64,000 nucleotides of DNA from Burkholderiaceae bacterium. GTDB taxonomy: Bacteria; Pseudomonadota; Gammaproteobacteria; Burkholderiales; Burkholderiaceae_C. The notes under the pieces were generated by a model. It made no database searches and was not told the DNA's origin. It was given only the letters and a program-made list of their open reading frames with translations. The position numbers and the translations under genes are program-made. The stretch covers positions 372,001 to 436,000 of the forward strand of contig JACKLM010000004.1 of the NCBI GenBank assembly GCA_024235895.1. Direction: 5' to 3'. This document shows positions 16,787 through 25,174 of the stretch, piece after piece; the first letter of the stretch is position 1, and each line of letters starts with the position of its first letter.

Positions 16787-18154
16787 TTGACGTTCGCCGA
16801 GGACTGGGCGCAGCGCGCCGCCGACTTCCATCGTCGCCATCGGCGCGCCGTCAACGGCGGCCTGGTCGCGCTGGGGGTCGGCTTCTCGGCGCTGGCCTTC
16901 GGCATCGCGCCGATGGCCCCGGACCCTGCCGACCTGCCCCAGCGCACCGTCGTCGAGACGATCCCGCTGCCCGGCCTGCAGGCCCAGCTCGATGCGTTGA
17001 CCGAGCACGAGCTCGAGCTGTCGCGCGCCGACCTCACGCAGCGCAGCGACACCCCCGAGCGCCTGCTCGCGCGCCTGGGCGTGGTCGACGACGAGGCGGC
17101 GGCCTTCCTGCGCAGCGACCCGGTCGCGAGCCTGGTGCTGCGCGGCCGCGTCGGCAAGATGGTCCAGGTCCGCGCCGCGGGCGATGGCAGGCTGCTCGAG
17201 CTGGTCGCCCGCTATCCGTCCGAGCGCGCCGAGCGTTTCGAGACCCATTTCACGCGGCTGACGCTGGAGCGTGTCGACGGCAGCCTGCAGGCACGGCAGG
17301 AAGAGGCACCGCTGGCATCCCAGGTGCGGCTGGCCAGCGGCCTGATCAGCAGCTCGCTGTTCGCCGCTGCCGACGCCGCGCGGATCCCGGATGCGATCTC
17401 GATCCAGATGGCCGAGATCTTCGCCAACGAGATCGACTTCCACCGCGACCTGCGGCGCGGTGACAGCTTCGCCGTCGTCTACGAGGCACTGACCGCCGAC
17501 GGCGAGCCGGTGCCCTGGAACGGCGGCACCGGGCGCGTGCTGGCGGCCGAGTTCGTCAATGCCGGCAGGAGCCACGCGGCGGTATGGTTCGCCGAGGATG
17601 GCGCGCGTGGCGGCTACTACGCCCCGGACGGCACCAGCCGCCGGCGCATGTTTCTCGCCAGCCCGCTGGAGTTTTCGCGCGTGAGCTCGGGCTTCGGCAC
17701 GCGCATCCACCCGATCTTCAAGACCGCGCGCCAGCACAAGGGCGTCGACTACGCCGCGCCCAGCGGGACGCCGATCCGCAGCGTCGGCGCCGGCGCGGTC
17801 GAGTTCGCCGGCTGGCAGAACGGATTCGGGCGCACCGTCAAGGTACGCCACCCCGGGGGGCGCACGACGCTGTACGCGCACATGAGCCGCATCGATGTCC
17901 GCGCCGGCCAGCGCATCGAGCAGGGGCAGACGGTCGGGGCCGTCGGCTGCACCGGATGGTGCACCGGGCCGCACCTGCACTTCGAGTTTCTCGAGCAGGG
18001 GGTGCACAAGGATCCGCGGCGGATCGCGCGCGCCTCCGAGGCACCGACGCTGCCGGCCGCGCAGCGCGCCGCCTTCACGCAGCAGGTGGCGCAGGTCCGC
18101 GTCCAGCTCGAGATCGCGCAGTCGATGCTCGGCGTCACGTCGCTGGCGGAATAG
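16787..18154 (+). CDS. M23-family (LytM) metallopeptidase, membrane anchored
   Basis: A 455-residue cell-wall endopeptidase. A single membrane segment (about 24-42) follows a short cytoplasmic N-terminus. An OapA/MepM-like middle region is followed by the LytM domain (about 285-400), with zinc-site pieces HKGVDYAAP and GPHLHFEF. MepM-type enzymes cleave D-Ala-mDAP crosslinks to allow wall growth. The start is a TTG with AGGACAGG upstream; no ATG is suitably placed. It is followed at 35 bases by anmK, so peptidoglycan cleavage and recycling genes are adjacent. Confidence 0.9.
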   Translation: MTFAEDWAQRAADFHRRHRRAVNGGLVALGVGFSALAFGIAPMAPDPADLPQRTVVETIPLPGLQAQLDALTEHELELSRADLTQRSDTPERLLARLGVVDDEAAAFLRSDPVASLVLRGRVGKMVQVRAAGDGRLLELVARYPSERAERFETHFTRLTLERVDGSLQARQEEAPLASQVRLASGLISSSLFAAADAARIPDAISIQMAEIFANEIDFHRDLRRGDSFAVVYEALTADGEPVPWNGGTGRVLAAEFVNAGRSHAAVWFAEDGARGGYYAPDGTSRRRMFLASPLEFSRVSSGFGTRIHPIFKTARQHKGVDYAAPSGTPIRSVGAGAVEFAGWQNGFGRTVKVRHPGGRTTLYAHMSRIDVRAGQRIEQGQTVGAVGCTGWCTGPHLHFEFLEQGVHKDPRRIARASEAPTLPAAQRAAFTQQVAQVRVQLEIAQSMLGVTSLAE

Positions 18155-18189
18155 GCGCACCGAACCCGCCCGGGCAGCGGGTCCTCGCG

Positions 18190-19299
18190 ATGGCCTGGTA
18201 TATCGGCCTGATGTCCGGCAGCTCGCTGGACGGCGTCGACGGCGTGCTCGCCGCCCCCGATCTCCCCCAGCCCCCGCGCGCGCATGTCCACGCGCCGCTG
18301 CCGCAGGCGCTGCGTCGTGAGCTGCTGGCACTCAACACGCCCGGCGGCCTCGACGAGTTGCACCGCGCGGCGCTGGCCGAGGGTGCGCTGGCCGGGCTGT
18401 ACGCCGAGGTCGTGCGCGCGTTGCTGGCGCGTGCCGCACTGCCCGCGTCCGCCGTGCGCGCGATCGGCGCGCACGGCCAGACGGTGCGCCACCAGCCCGG
18501 TGCGTTCGACGGCATCGGCTACACGGTGCAACTGCTCGACGGGGCGCGGCTGGCGGAGGCGAGCGGGATCGATGTCGTGTGCGACTTCCGCCGCCGCGAT
18601 CTCGCCGCCGGCGGGCAGGGCGCGCCGCTGGTGCCGGCCTTCCATGCGGCGCGCTTCGGCGGGGGCGACGCCGATACCGCGGTGCTCAATATCGGCGGGA
18701 TCGCCAACCTGACGCTGCTCGGTCGCGACGGCAGCGTCCGCGGGCTGGACTGCGGGCCGGGCAACGTGCTGATGGACGCGTGGTCCGTGCGCCACCTCGG
18801 GTTGCCGTACGACGAGGGCGGCGCATGGGCCGCGAGCGCCGTGCCCGACGAGGCGCTGCTGGCGCGTCTGCTCGCCGAGCCGTTCTTCGCCCGGTCGCCC
18901 CCCAAGAGCACCGGTCGGGATCTGTTCCACGCCGGATGGCTCGACGCCGCGCTGGGCGTGCACGGCGCGCTGCCGCCCGCGCGCGTGCAGGCCACGCTGC
19001 TGGAGTTGACGGTTCGCGCCGCGGCCGATGCACTGCGCCTTCACGCGCCGGGGACGGTGCGGCTCGCGGTGTGCGGGGGAGGCGCCTTCAACGATGCGTT
19101 GATGGCGAGGCTGGCCGCGCGGCTGCCCGGCATCCAGGTCCAGAGTACCGGGGTGCTCGGCGTGCCCCCGGACCAGGTCGAGGCCTTGGCCTTTGCCTGG
19201 CTGGCGAAGGCCTTCGTCGACGGGCGGCCGGGCAACGTCCCCGCGGTCACCGGCGCCGTGGGGCCGCGCCGACTCGGCGCGCTGTACCCGGCGCGTTGA
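18190..19299 (+). CDS. anmK: Anhydro-N-acetylmuramic acid kinase
   Basis: A 369-residue enzyme that phosphorylates and opens 1,6-anhydro-MurNAc to MurNAc-6-phosphate in peptidoglycan recycling. Signatures are the N-terminal YIGLMSGSSLDGVDGVL phosphate loop, GAHGQTVRH, VCDFRRRDLAAGGQGAPLVP, NIGGIANLT and DCGPGNVLMD. Length matches the family. It lies next to the M23 endopeptidase and converges on erpA with a 54-base gap containing a short GC-rich hairpin. Confidence 0.95.
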   Translation: MAWYIGLMSGSSLDGVDGVLAAPDLPQPPRAHVHAPLPQALRRELLALNTPGGLDELHRAALAEGALAGLYAEVVRALLARAALPASAVRAIGAHGQTVRHQPGAFDGIGYTVQLLDGARLAEASGIDVVCDFRRRDLAAGGQGAPLVPAFHAARFGGGDADTAVLNIGGIANLTLLGRDGSVRGLDCGPGNVLMDAWSVRHLGLPYDEGGAWAASAVPDEALLARLLAEPFFARSPPKSTGRDLFHAGWLDAALGVHGALPPARVQATLLELTVRAAADALRLHAPGTVRLAVCGGGAFNDALMARLAARLPGIQVQSTGVLGVPPDQVEALAFAWLAKAFVDGRPGNVPAVTGAVGPRRLGALYPAR

Positions 19300-19353
19300 C
19301 CGGCCTGTGGCCCGGCGCCAACGGCCGGGCGGCGAGCACGCCTTCTTGCGGCG

Positions 19354-19728
19354 TCAGGCCGTGAACGACGACCCGCAGCCGCAGGTCGTGGTCGCATTCG
19401 GGTTGCGGATCACGAACTGCGCGCCCTGCAGGTCTTCCTTGTAGTCGATCTCGGCGCCCATCAGGTACTGCAGGCTCATCGCGTCGATCAGCAGCGTGAC
19501 GCCGTTCTTCGACATCTGCGTGTCGTCCTCGTTGACGACCTCGTCGAAGGTGAAGCCGTACTGGAAGCCCGAGCATCCGCCGCCCTGCACGAAGACGCGC
19601 AACTTGAGCTCGGGGTTGCCCTCCTCGGCGACCAGCTCGGCGACCTTGCCGGCGGCGCTGTCGGTGAAGATCAGGGGCGCCGGCATCTCGTCGGCGACGG
19701 GGGCGGTGGCTTGGGCAGCAGCGCTCAT
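19354..19728 (-). CDS. erpA: Iron-sulfur cluster insertion protein ErpA
   Basis: A 124-residue A-type carrier that delivers Fe-S clusters to target apoproteins. The three ligand cysteines are visible in GGGCSGFQYGF and the C-terminal TTCGCGSSF (CxC). It has a short Ala/Pro-rich N-terminal extension typical of betaproteobacterial ErpA. It is the last gene of the leftward rplM-rpsI-DUF6776-bactofilin-erpA group. Confidence 0.95.
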   Translation of the reverse strand: MSAAAQATAPVADEMPAPLIFTDSAAGKVAELVAEEGNPELKLRVFVQGGGCSGFQYGFTFDEVVNEDDTQMSKNGVTLLIDAMSLQYLMGAEIDYKEDLQGAQFVIRNPNATTTCGCGSSFTA

Positions 19729-19779
19729 GGGGCGATCCAGAAGGATGTTGAAGACGGTGACGGGGCGGGGCCGGGCGGG

Positions 19780-20178
19780 TCAGCGCGTATTCGCGGCGGC
19801 CAGCTGCAACGCGGGGCGCTCGGCGCGGTCCATCGGCGCGAGTCCGCCGGTGATCGTCGCGCCGGGGTGCATCTCGAGCACCTGGTAGTCGACGTCTCCG
19901 ATGACGCACGCCTTGGGCTGCAATTCGAGCAGCTCGGTCGCCACCACGGGACCTTCGATCCTGCCGTTGATGATCACATGCCCGGCGTTCACCTTGCCGC
20001 GCACGAGGGCTTTCTCGCTGACCACCAGCAGGCTGCCGGCCGCCGGGTCGGCGACGACGTCGCCGAGCACCTCGCCGTCGATGCGCAGTCCATCGGCAAA
20101 ACGCAACTCGCCGACCACGCGCGTGCCCTCGCTGATCAGGCTGCGGATCGGCGGTTGCGACTTGCGGAAGAGCTTCAT
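19780..20178 (-). CDS. Bactofilin (polymer-forming cytoskeletal protein)
   Basis: A 132-residue bactofilin (DUF583). The central beta-helix region reads SLISEGTRVVGELRFADGL, then IDGEVLGDV and GHVIINGRIEGPV, with the regular glycine spacing of the fold. Short disordered ends flank it. Bactofilins form nucleotide-free filaments at the inner membrane and often guide wall enzymes; two wall-metabolism genes lie nearby. The start overlaps the stop of the DUF6776 gene by four bases (ATGA). Confidence 0.92.
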   Translation of the reverse strand: MKLFRKSQPPIRSLISEGTRVVGELRFADGLRIDGEVLGDVVADPAAGSLLVVSEKALVRGKVNAGHVIINGRIEGPVVATELLELQPKACVIGDVDYQVLEMHPGATITGGLAPMDRAERPALQLAAANTR

Positions 20179-20909
20179 GGGGGGGTCTCCTTCTCGGCGG
20201 GCGCGAGGTCGAGCGCATGCGCGACCAGCACCCGTCCGGCATCGTCGAGCACACGCGCCTGCATCGTTTGTAGCACGGCGCTCACCGGATGGTCGATCAG
20301 GCCTTCCACCCGCACGTAGCGCTGCAGCGCCAGCGGCCGCGCACCCTCGGGCAGCGTCATCCGCCACGGCTTTCCCGCCTGCGTGCCGCCGAGGAGGATC
20401 TCGTAGCGTCCGCTGAACGGCGGCGCCGCGCGAGCCGGCTGCATCACGAGCATCTGGTAGCGCAGCTGCCCGGGGGCGGGCCTGTCGGCCTGCAGCGCGC
20501 GGATCTGCAGCGGCTGGTCGCCGGCGGGCAGCAGGCGCTCGAAGAACCCGAGATCCTCCTGCAGCGCCGTCGCCCGGGACTCCGCCTGTCGCAGCGCCTG
20601 CGTCAGCCGCTCCTGCGCCGCGCGCTCGGCCGTCAGCAGCGCCTCGGAGGCGTGCGCGACAGCCTGCACGCGGTCGCGCTCGGCGCGAAGCGCCCGCACC
20701 TCCTCGCGCAGCTGCAGCACCTCGCTCTGCAGCCCGGCGTCCAGCCCGGCGATCCGCTTGCCCGCCTCGAAGGCCCACATCGCGAGCGCGGCGGAGAACC
20801 CGAGCGCCAGCGCGAGCACCATCCAACGCAGCGGCCACGGCAGGTGGCTGCGAACGATCATGCGCGGCGCGCTGATCGACAGCCGCCTGCGGATCAGCTT
20901 CCAGCGCAT
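20175..20909 (-). CDS. DUF6776-type membrane protein with coiled coil
   Basis: A 244-residue protein with one membrane segment (about 29-47) and a long periplasmic coiled coil (about 55-120, rich in Glu/Arg/Ala/Leu heptads), then a beta-rich C-terminal domain (YQMLVMQPARAAPPFSGRYE). Homologues commonly precede bactofilin genes, and the 4-base overlap here suggests a shared role. A function in positioning bactofilin is plausible but inferred. Confidence 0.8.
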   Translation of the reverse strand: MRWKLIRRRLSISAPRMIVRSHLPWPLRWMVLALALGFSAALAMWAFEAGKRIAGLDAGLQSEVLQLREEVRALRAERDRVQAVAHASEALLTAERAAQERLTQALRQAESRATALQEDLGFFERLLPAGDQPLQIRALQADRPAPGQLRYQMLVMQPARAAPPFSGRYEILLGGTQAGKPWRMTLPEGARPLALQRYVRVEGLIDHPVSAVLQTMQARVLDDAGRVLVAHALDLAPAEKETPP

Positions 20910-20979
20910 CCTTGGGCGCCCGGGATGCGGCGGCTCGCGCCGAAGGGTCGCCCGACGACGCCCCGGACGGCCTGCGGCC

Positions 20980-21372
20980 TCAGCGCTTGCTGAACTGCTT
21001 GCGCCGGCGCGCGCCGTGCAAGCCGACCTTCTTGCGCTCGACCGTGCGGGCGTCGCGGGTCACGAAGCCGGCCTGGCTCAGTTCGGGCTTCAGCGCGACG
21101 TCGTAGTCGATCAGCGCGCGCGTGATGCCGTGGCGCACCGCGCCGGCCTGGCCGGACTCGCCACCACCGTGGACGTTGACCTTGACGTCGAATGCGGCGT
21201 CGTTGGCAGTCAGCACCAGCGGCTGCCTGCAGATCATGATCGAGGTCTGCCGACCGAAGTAGTCCTCGATCGGGCGGCCGTTGACCGTGATCTGACCGCT
21301 GCCCTTCTTGATGAAGACGCGTGCCACCGACGATTTGCGGCGGCCCGTGCCGTAGTTCCATTCACCGATCAT
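20980..21372 (-). CDS. rpsI: 30S ribosomal protein S9
   Basis: A 130-residue small-subunit protein. It begins IGEWNYGTGRRKSSVARVF and ends with the basic tail GARRRKQFSKR that reaches the P-site tRNA. Length and sequence are canonical. It follows rplM by 11 bases, the conserved L13-S9 operon. Confidence 0.98.
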   Translation of the reverse strand: MIGEWNYGTGRRKSSVARVFIKKGSGQITVNGRPIEDYFGRQTSIMICRQPLVLTANDAAFDVKVNVHGGGESGQAGAVRHGITRALIDYDVALKPELSQAGFVTRDARTVERKKVGLHGARRRKQFSKR

Positions 21373-21383
21373 CGCGGCGCTCC

Positions 21384-21812
21384 TCAGATCTCGAGTGGCT
21401 TGGGCTGCTGCGCGGCGTGCGGGTGCTCGGGCCCCGCGTACACCTTGAGCTTCTTGATCATCGCGTAGCCCAACGGTCCCTTGGGCAGCATGCCCTTGAC
21501 CGCCTTCTCGAGCGCGCGCCCGGGATGCCTGGCCTGCATGTCCTTGAACGACGTGCCGTAGATGCCGCCCGGGTAACCGGTGTGACGGTAGTAGATCTTG
21601 TCGGTCGCCTTGGCCCCGGTGACGCGGAGCTTGCCGGCGTTGACGACGACGATGAAGTCACCGGTGTCGACGTGAGGCGTGAAGATGGCCTTGTGCTTGC
21701 CGCGCAAACGGTGTGCCACTTCGCTGGCGACACGTCCGAGCACCTTGTCGGTGGCGTCAATCACGTACCACTCGTGCTTCACCTCGGCCGGCTTGGCGCT
21801 GAAGGTCTTCAT
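21384..21812 (-). CDS. rplM: 50S ribosomal protein L13
   Basis: A 142-residue large-subunit protein. Typical features are the start MKTFSAKPAEVKHEWYVIDA, VNAGKLRVTG, YYRHTGYPGG and MLPKGPLGYAMIKKLKVY. It is the first gene of the L13-S9 operon; in Escherichia coli L13 represses its own mRNA. A short stem lies just upstream. Confidence 0.98.
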   Translation of the reverse strand: MKTFSAKPAEVKHEWYVIDATDKVLGRVASEVAHRLRGKHKAIFTPHVDTGDFIVVVNAGKLRVTGAKATDKIYYRHTGYPGGIYGTSFKDMQARHPGRALEKAVKGMLPKGPLGYAMIKKLKVYAGPEHPHAAQQPKPLEI

Positions 21813-21838
21813 GAGGGTCTTCCTGCTGGCGCGGCCGC

Positions 21839-21856
21839 GACCCGCGCATCCGGGTC
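21839..21856 (-). promoter_or_regulatory. Short stem in the rplM leader
   Basis: GACCCG (21839-21844) pairs with CGGGTC (21851-21856) around a six-base loop, about 27 bases before the rplM start in the leftward transcript. It could be a translation-control site for L13, but the similarity to the known enteric leader was not established. The rest of 21813-22173 holds the two divergent promoters and no gene. Confidence 0.3.
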
Positions 21857-22112
21857 GGGATGTGCGAACGTGCGGTTGCGCGCCGGTTGTCGGCATCGGC
21901 CGGCGATCCGCCGCCCGAGGCGCCGCTTCATGCGGGCGGCCTCTCGGGCTGGACCGGAGCGCCGGCGTTGGCATGCTGCCTGGACGTCGCGACGCGCCTT
22001 GGCGCGCCCGCCATCCATCCTCTCCCGTGCCGGATTCGGGAAAGCCGGGCAGTATAAGCGATCGATCGCACCGGCACCCGTCGGGGTCGCGCGACGGCCG
22101 CGGCGAGATTTG

Positions 22113-22124
22113 AGGGTAAACCCT
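22113..22124. promoter_or_regulatory. Palindrome AGGGT-AA-ACCCT before the GNAT gene
   Basis: A perfect 12-base palindrome 50 bases upstream of the acetyltransferase start is followed by CTAGG repeated at 22123-22127 and 22136-22140. The position suits an operator for the rightward promoter. The regulator is unknown. Confidence 0.4.
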
Positions 22125-22173
22125 AGGTTTTTCCGCTAGGATGCGTTCACCGTCTCCGAGGAAAGGCCACACG

Positions 22174-22824
22174 ATGGCAACCGATGAACCCCGCCCCGAC
22201 GCCGGCCGCGCGACCCGCACGCCGCCCAGCTGGGTGCCGATCCGGTCGCTCGCGCCGCGCCACAGGCCGCGCATCCTGGCGCACCTGCTCGGCCTGTCCG
22301 ACGCCGACCGCTACCTGCGGTTCGGCCAGGCCACGGGAGACAGCCAGATCGCCCGCTACGTCGACGTGCTCGACTTCGATCGCGACGAGATCTTCGGCAT
22401 CTTCAACCGCAAGCTGGAACTGGTCGCGATGGCGCACCTGGCCGACCTGGGCGGCTCGCACGGCGGGCATGCGGCCGAGTTCGGCGTCTCGGTGCTGTCG
22501 CGTCAGCGTGGCCGCGGGTTGGGCCAGCGGCTGTTCGACCGCGCCGTGCTGCACGCGCGCAACCGCCATGTCGACACGCTGGTGATCCACGCGCTGTCGG
22601 AGAATACGCCGATGCTGCGCATCGCGCGCGCCGCCGGTGCCACCGTCCACCGCGCCGGGCCCGAGGCCGAGGCGGTGCTCAAGTTGCCGCCGGAGACGCT
22701 GGGCACGCACCTGGAGGCGTTGCTGGAGCATCAGGCGGCCGAATTCGACTACGGCTGGAAGCGTCAGGCGAGGCGTGTCGACGAGTTGCTGGCGCTGATC
22801 GGCGACGGGCGCGACGGGACCTGA
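22174..22824 (+). CDS. GNAT-family N-acetyltransferase
   Basis: A 216-residue single-domain acetyltransferase (about 40-165). The acetyl-CoA binding loop is VLSRQRGRGLGQRLFDRAV. A C-terminal extension of ~50 residues (EHQAAEFDYGWKRQARRVDE) is charged. The start is set by GAGGAAAGG nine bases upstream. The substrate is unknown. It is divergent from the ribosomal protein operon and has a palindromic candidate operator upstream. Confidence 0.85.
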   Translation: MATDEPRPDAGRATRTPPSWVPIRSLAPRHRPRILAHLLGLSDADRYLRFGQATGDSQIARYVDVLDFDRDEIFGIFNRKLELVAMAHLADLGGSHGGHAAEFGVSVLSRQRGRGLGQRLFDRAVLHARNRHVDTLVIHALSENTPMLRIARAAGATVHRAGPEAEAVLKLPPETLGTHLEALLEHQAAEFDYGWKRQARRVDELLALIGDGRDGT

Positions 22825-23143
22825 GCCCGGCGCCTTCGGCCCGGCGGGCCGGCGGCGGCGGCCGGATGCCGCTGACGTCAACCACTTTCCCGCCCGCGGC
22901 CGGTCGCCGAGCGGATCGGCGCCCGCACGGCCGTCGTCCCACACCCCCGAAGTGCGGGGCATCCCCTGCAGTCGAAGCGGGCTTGCGCGGCTAAGATGCC
23001 ACGAGCGCCTCGTCGCCGCCACCCCGGTGGCGCCGGCGAGGTGCATGCACCACTTCAACGACGCCCGCCGCGGGCGACGGCCGCCGCCCGCCCAGCGGAC
23101 GCGGTCGCGGCGCAGGCGGGCGCAGCACATCACCTTGCGACCC
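22825..23143. other. Intergenic region without a gene
   Basis: Sequence just after the GNAT stop has GC-rich inverted repeats (for example GGCCCGGCGGGCC near 22848) without a T-tract. The rest has no ORF with credible coding character. A TAAGAT hexamer near 22992 is a weak candidate -10 for the DUF2726 gene. Confidence 0.4.
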
Positions 23144-23905
23144 ATGCCCGCCGAAACCCTTGCCTGGATCATCGCCTCCGCGTCGCTCGTCCTGCTGCTC
23201 GGCGCCGGGGCGCTGTGGTTGCTCAGGCAGCGTCGGGCCGAGCCCCCGCCGCTGCCCAGCGAGTGGGCGCTGACGGCGCGCCCGGTCTTCAACGCCGAGG
23301 AGCGACGCGTCTACCGTCAGCTGCGCGAAGCGCTGCCGCACCACATCGTGCTGTCCAAGCTGCCGCTGGTGCGCTTCTGCCAGCCGACCGACCCGGCGCA
23401 GGTGCGTTACTGGTACGAGCTGCTGGGTGCGACCAACGTCGGCTTCGCGGTCTGCAGTGCGAACGGTCGCGTGCTGGCGGCGATCGACATCGACGGCGAC
23501 CGGCCTGTGTCGCGACGCACGCTGCAGATCAAGCAGAAGGTGCTCGCCGCCTGCCGCGTGCGCTACCTGCGCTGTCCGGTCGACCACTTGCCCTCGGTGC
23601 CCGAGCTGCAGCTGCTGGTGCCGCATCCGGCGGCCGCGGCGCGTGGCCCGCATGCCACGCCGGCGATCGAGCCCGGGGCGCTGACGACGGCACCGCGCCG
23701 CGCCGCCAGCACGCGCACACGCCAGCCGCATGCGCTGTGGCAGGACTCCGGCTTCTTCCAGGATTCGTTCTTCGGCGCCGACCGCGGTATCGAGCCGGCG
23801 AGCGAGTTCGGCGGCCTGCTGCGCGGCACCGAGCCGCGCGACGAGTTGCTCGCGCGCGGCAACGATCGCGACGAACTGGACAGCGCGGCGTCGCTGCGGC
23901 ATTGA
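23144..23905 (+). CDS. DUF2726 domain membrane-anchored protein
   Basis: A 253-residue protein. One N-terminal membrane segment (about 6-24) is followed by a basic stop (LLRQRRAE). The DUF2726 domain (about 40-165) begins PVFNAEERRVYRQLREALP, with NVGFAVCSANGRVLAAIDID and RTLQIKQKVLAACRVRYLRC in the expected order. This domain is related to restriction-endonuclease-like folds, but catalysis has not been shown. The tail (about 170-253) is low complexity and probably disordered. No neighbour hints at a partner. Confidence 0.8.
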   Translation: MPAETLAWIIASASLVLLLGAGALWLLRQRRAEPPPLPSEWALTARPVFNAEERRVYRQLREALPHHIVLSKLPLVRFCQPTDPAQVRYWYELLGATNVGFAVCSANGRVLAAIDIDGDRPVSRRTLQIKQKVLAACRVRYLRCPVDHLPSVPELQLLVPHPAAAARGPHATPAIEPGALTTAPRRAASTRTRQPHALWQDSGFFQDSFFGADRGIEPASEFGGLLRGTEPRDELLARGNDRDELDSAASLRH

Positions 23906-24052
23906 GCCGCACTGCGGCGCGCGGCCTGGACGAGGCATGAGCGCGCCGGGCCGCTCCCAAGCGCTCATTCCGCAGCGCGCAGCGCGGAGGGCCGTCCACT
24001 TCGCCCCTTCGAAGCGGTCGTGCGGGACCGGGCGCAGCGCGAGGGTGCTCCG

Positions 24053-25072
24053 GTGACCGAGACGCCCGACTACGCGGGACTCGGTCCGGGTCAGGTGCTC
24101 GCCGCGCTGGACGCGGTCGGCCTGCGCGGCGACGGCCGGTTGCTGCAGCTGAATTCCTACGAAAACCGCGTCTTCCAGGTCTTCCTCGAGGACGGCCGCG
24201 TCGTCGTCGCCAAGTTCTACCGACCGGGTCGATGGAGCGACGCCCAGATCCTCGAGGAGCACGGTTTCGCGCTCGAGCTGGCGGCCGAGGAGGTGCCGGT
24301 GGTGCCGCCGCTGACGCTCGCCGTCGCCGACGACGGCGTGACGCTGTGCGGCGACCCGCCGACGCTGGCGCATGCAATGGGCCACCGGTTCGCCGTCGCC
24401 GCGCGCTGCGCCGGGCGCGAACCGCCGCTGGAGGCGCCGGGGACGCTGCGCCGCATCGGCCGCTTCGTCGGCCGGCTGCACGCGGTGGGCCGCCGGCGCG
24501 ACTTCGTGCACCGGCTGCACATGGACCCAGCGCGCGACGCCGCGCAGGCGCGCGACCGCGTGCTCGCCGCCGGCTTCGTCGGTGCCGTCGAGCTGCCGGC
24601 CTGGCGCGCCGCCGCCGACGCCGCGGTGGTGGCGATCGCCGACGCCTTCGCCCGCCACGGGCCGTGTGCGACGCTTCGACTGCACGGCGACTGCCATGCG
24701 GGCAACGTGCTGTGGCGCCCCGACGAGGGCGCCGGCGCGCCGCACGTCGTCGACCTCGACGACGCCGTGCAGGGGCCTGCGGTACAGGACCTGTGGATGC
24801 TGCTGGCTGGCGATGCGCGTGCGATGGCGCAGCAGCTCGACGAGCTGCTGCGCGGCTACGAGGACTTCGCCGACTTCGACGACCGTGAGCGTGCGCTCGT
24901 CGAGCCGCTGCGCACGCTTCGCATGCTGCGCCACGCGGCCTGGCTGGCGTCGCGCTGGGACGATCCGACCTTTCCGATCCATTTCCCGTTCTTCGGCAGT
25001 GCGGCCTATTGGTCGCAGCACGCGTCGCAGCTCGACGAGCAGCGGCAGGCGATGGCGGCCACCGCAAGGTGA
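24053..25072 (+). CDS. srkA: SrkA-like stress-response serine/threonine kinase
   Basis: A 339-residue aminoglycoside-phosphotransferase-fold kinase (YihE/RdoA). Close to SrkA are the N-terminal LNSYENRVFQV, KFYRPGRWSDAQILEEHGF, the catalytic LHGDCHAGNVLW and the metal site VVDLDDAVQGP. SrkA protects cells against stress-induced death in Escherichia coli, where it lies with dsbA; dsbA is absent here. The GTG giving VTETPDYAG is favoured (GAGG upstream); an in-frame GTG at 24020 is the alternative. Confidence 0.88.
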   Translation: MTETPDYAGLGPGQVLAALDAVGLRGDGRLLQLNSYENRVFQVFLEDGRVVVAKFYRPGRWSDAQILEEHGFALELAAEEVPVVPPLTLAVADDGVTLCGDPPTLAHAMGHRFAVAARCAGREPPLEAPGTLRRIGRFVGRLHAVGRRRDFVHRLHMDPARDAAQARDRVLAAGFVGAVELPAWRAAADAAVVAIADAFARHGPCATLRLHGDCHAGNVLWRPDEGAGAPHVVDLDDAVQGPAVQDLWMLLAGDARAMAQQLDELLRGYEDFADFDDRERALVEPLRTLRMLRHAAWLASRWDDPTFPIHFPFFGSAAYWSQHASQLDEQRQAMAATAR

Positions 25073-25174
25073 CACGGCCCGGCGCCGCGCGGCGGCATGC
25101 CTGCGCGGCCCGGCACGCCCAGGGTCGCCGCGGATCCGCCCCGTCCGATGCGGTGCGGAATGCTTCACAGGCTC

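Noticed and set aside
20289..20993. Plus-strand frame opposite DUF6776
   Set aside because: It is Arg/Gln/His-rich, without family features, and the minus strand has a coupled operon with clear coding signals.
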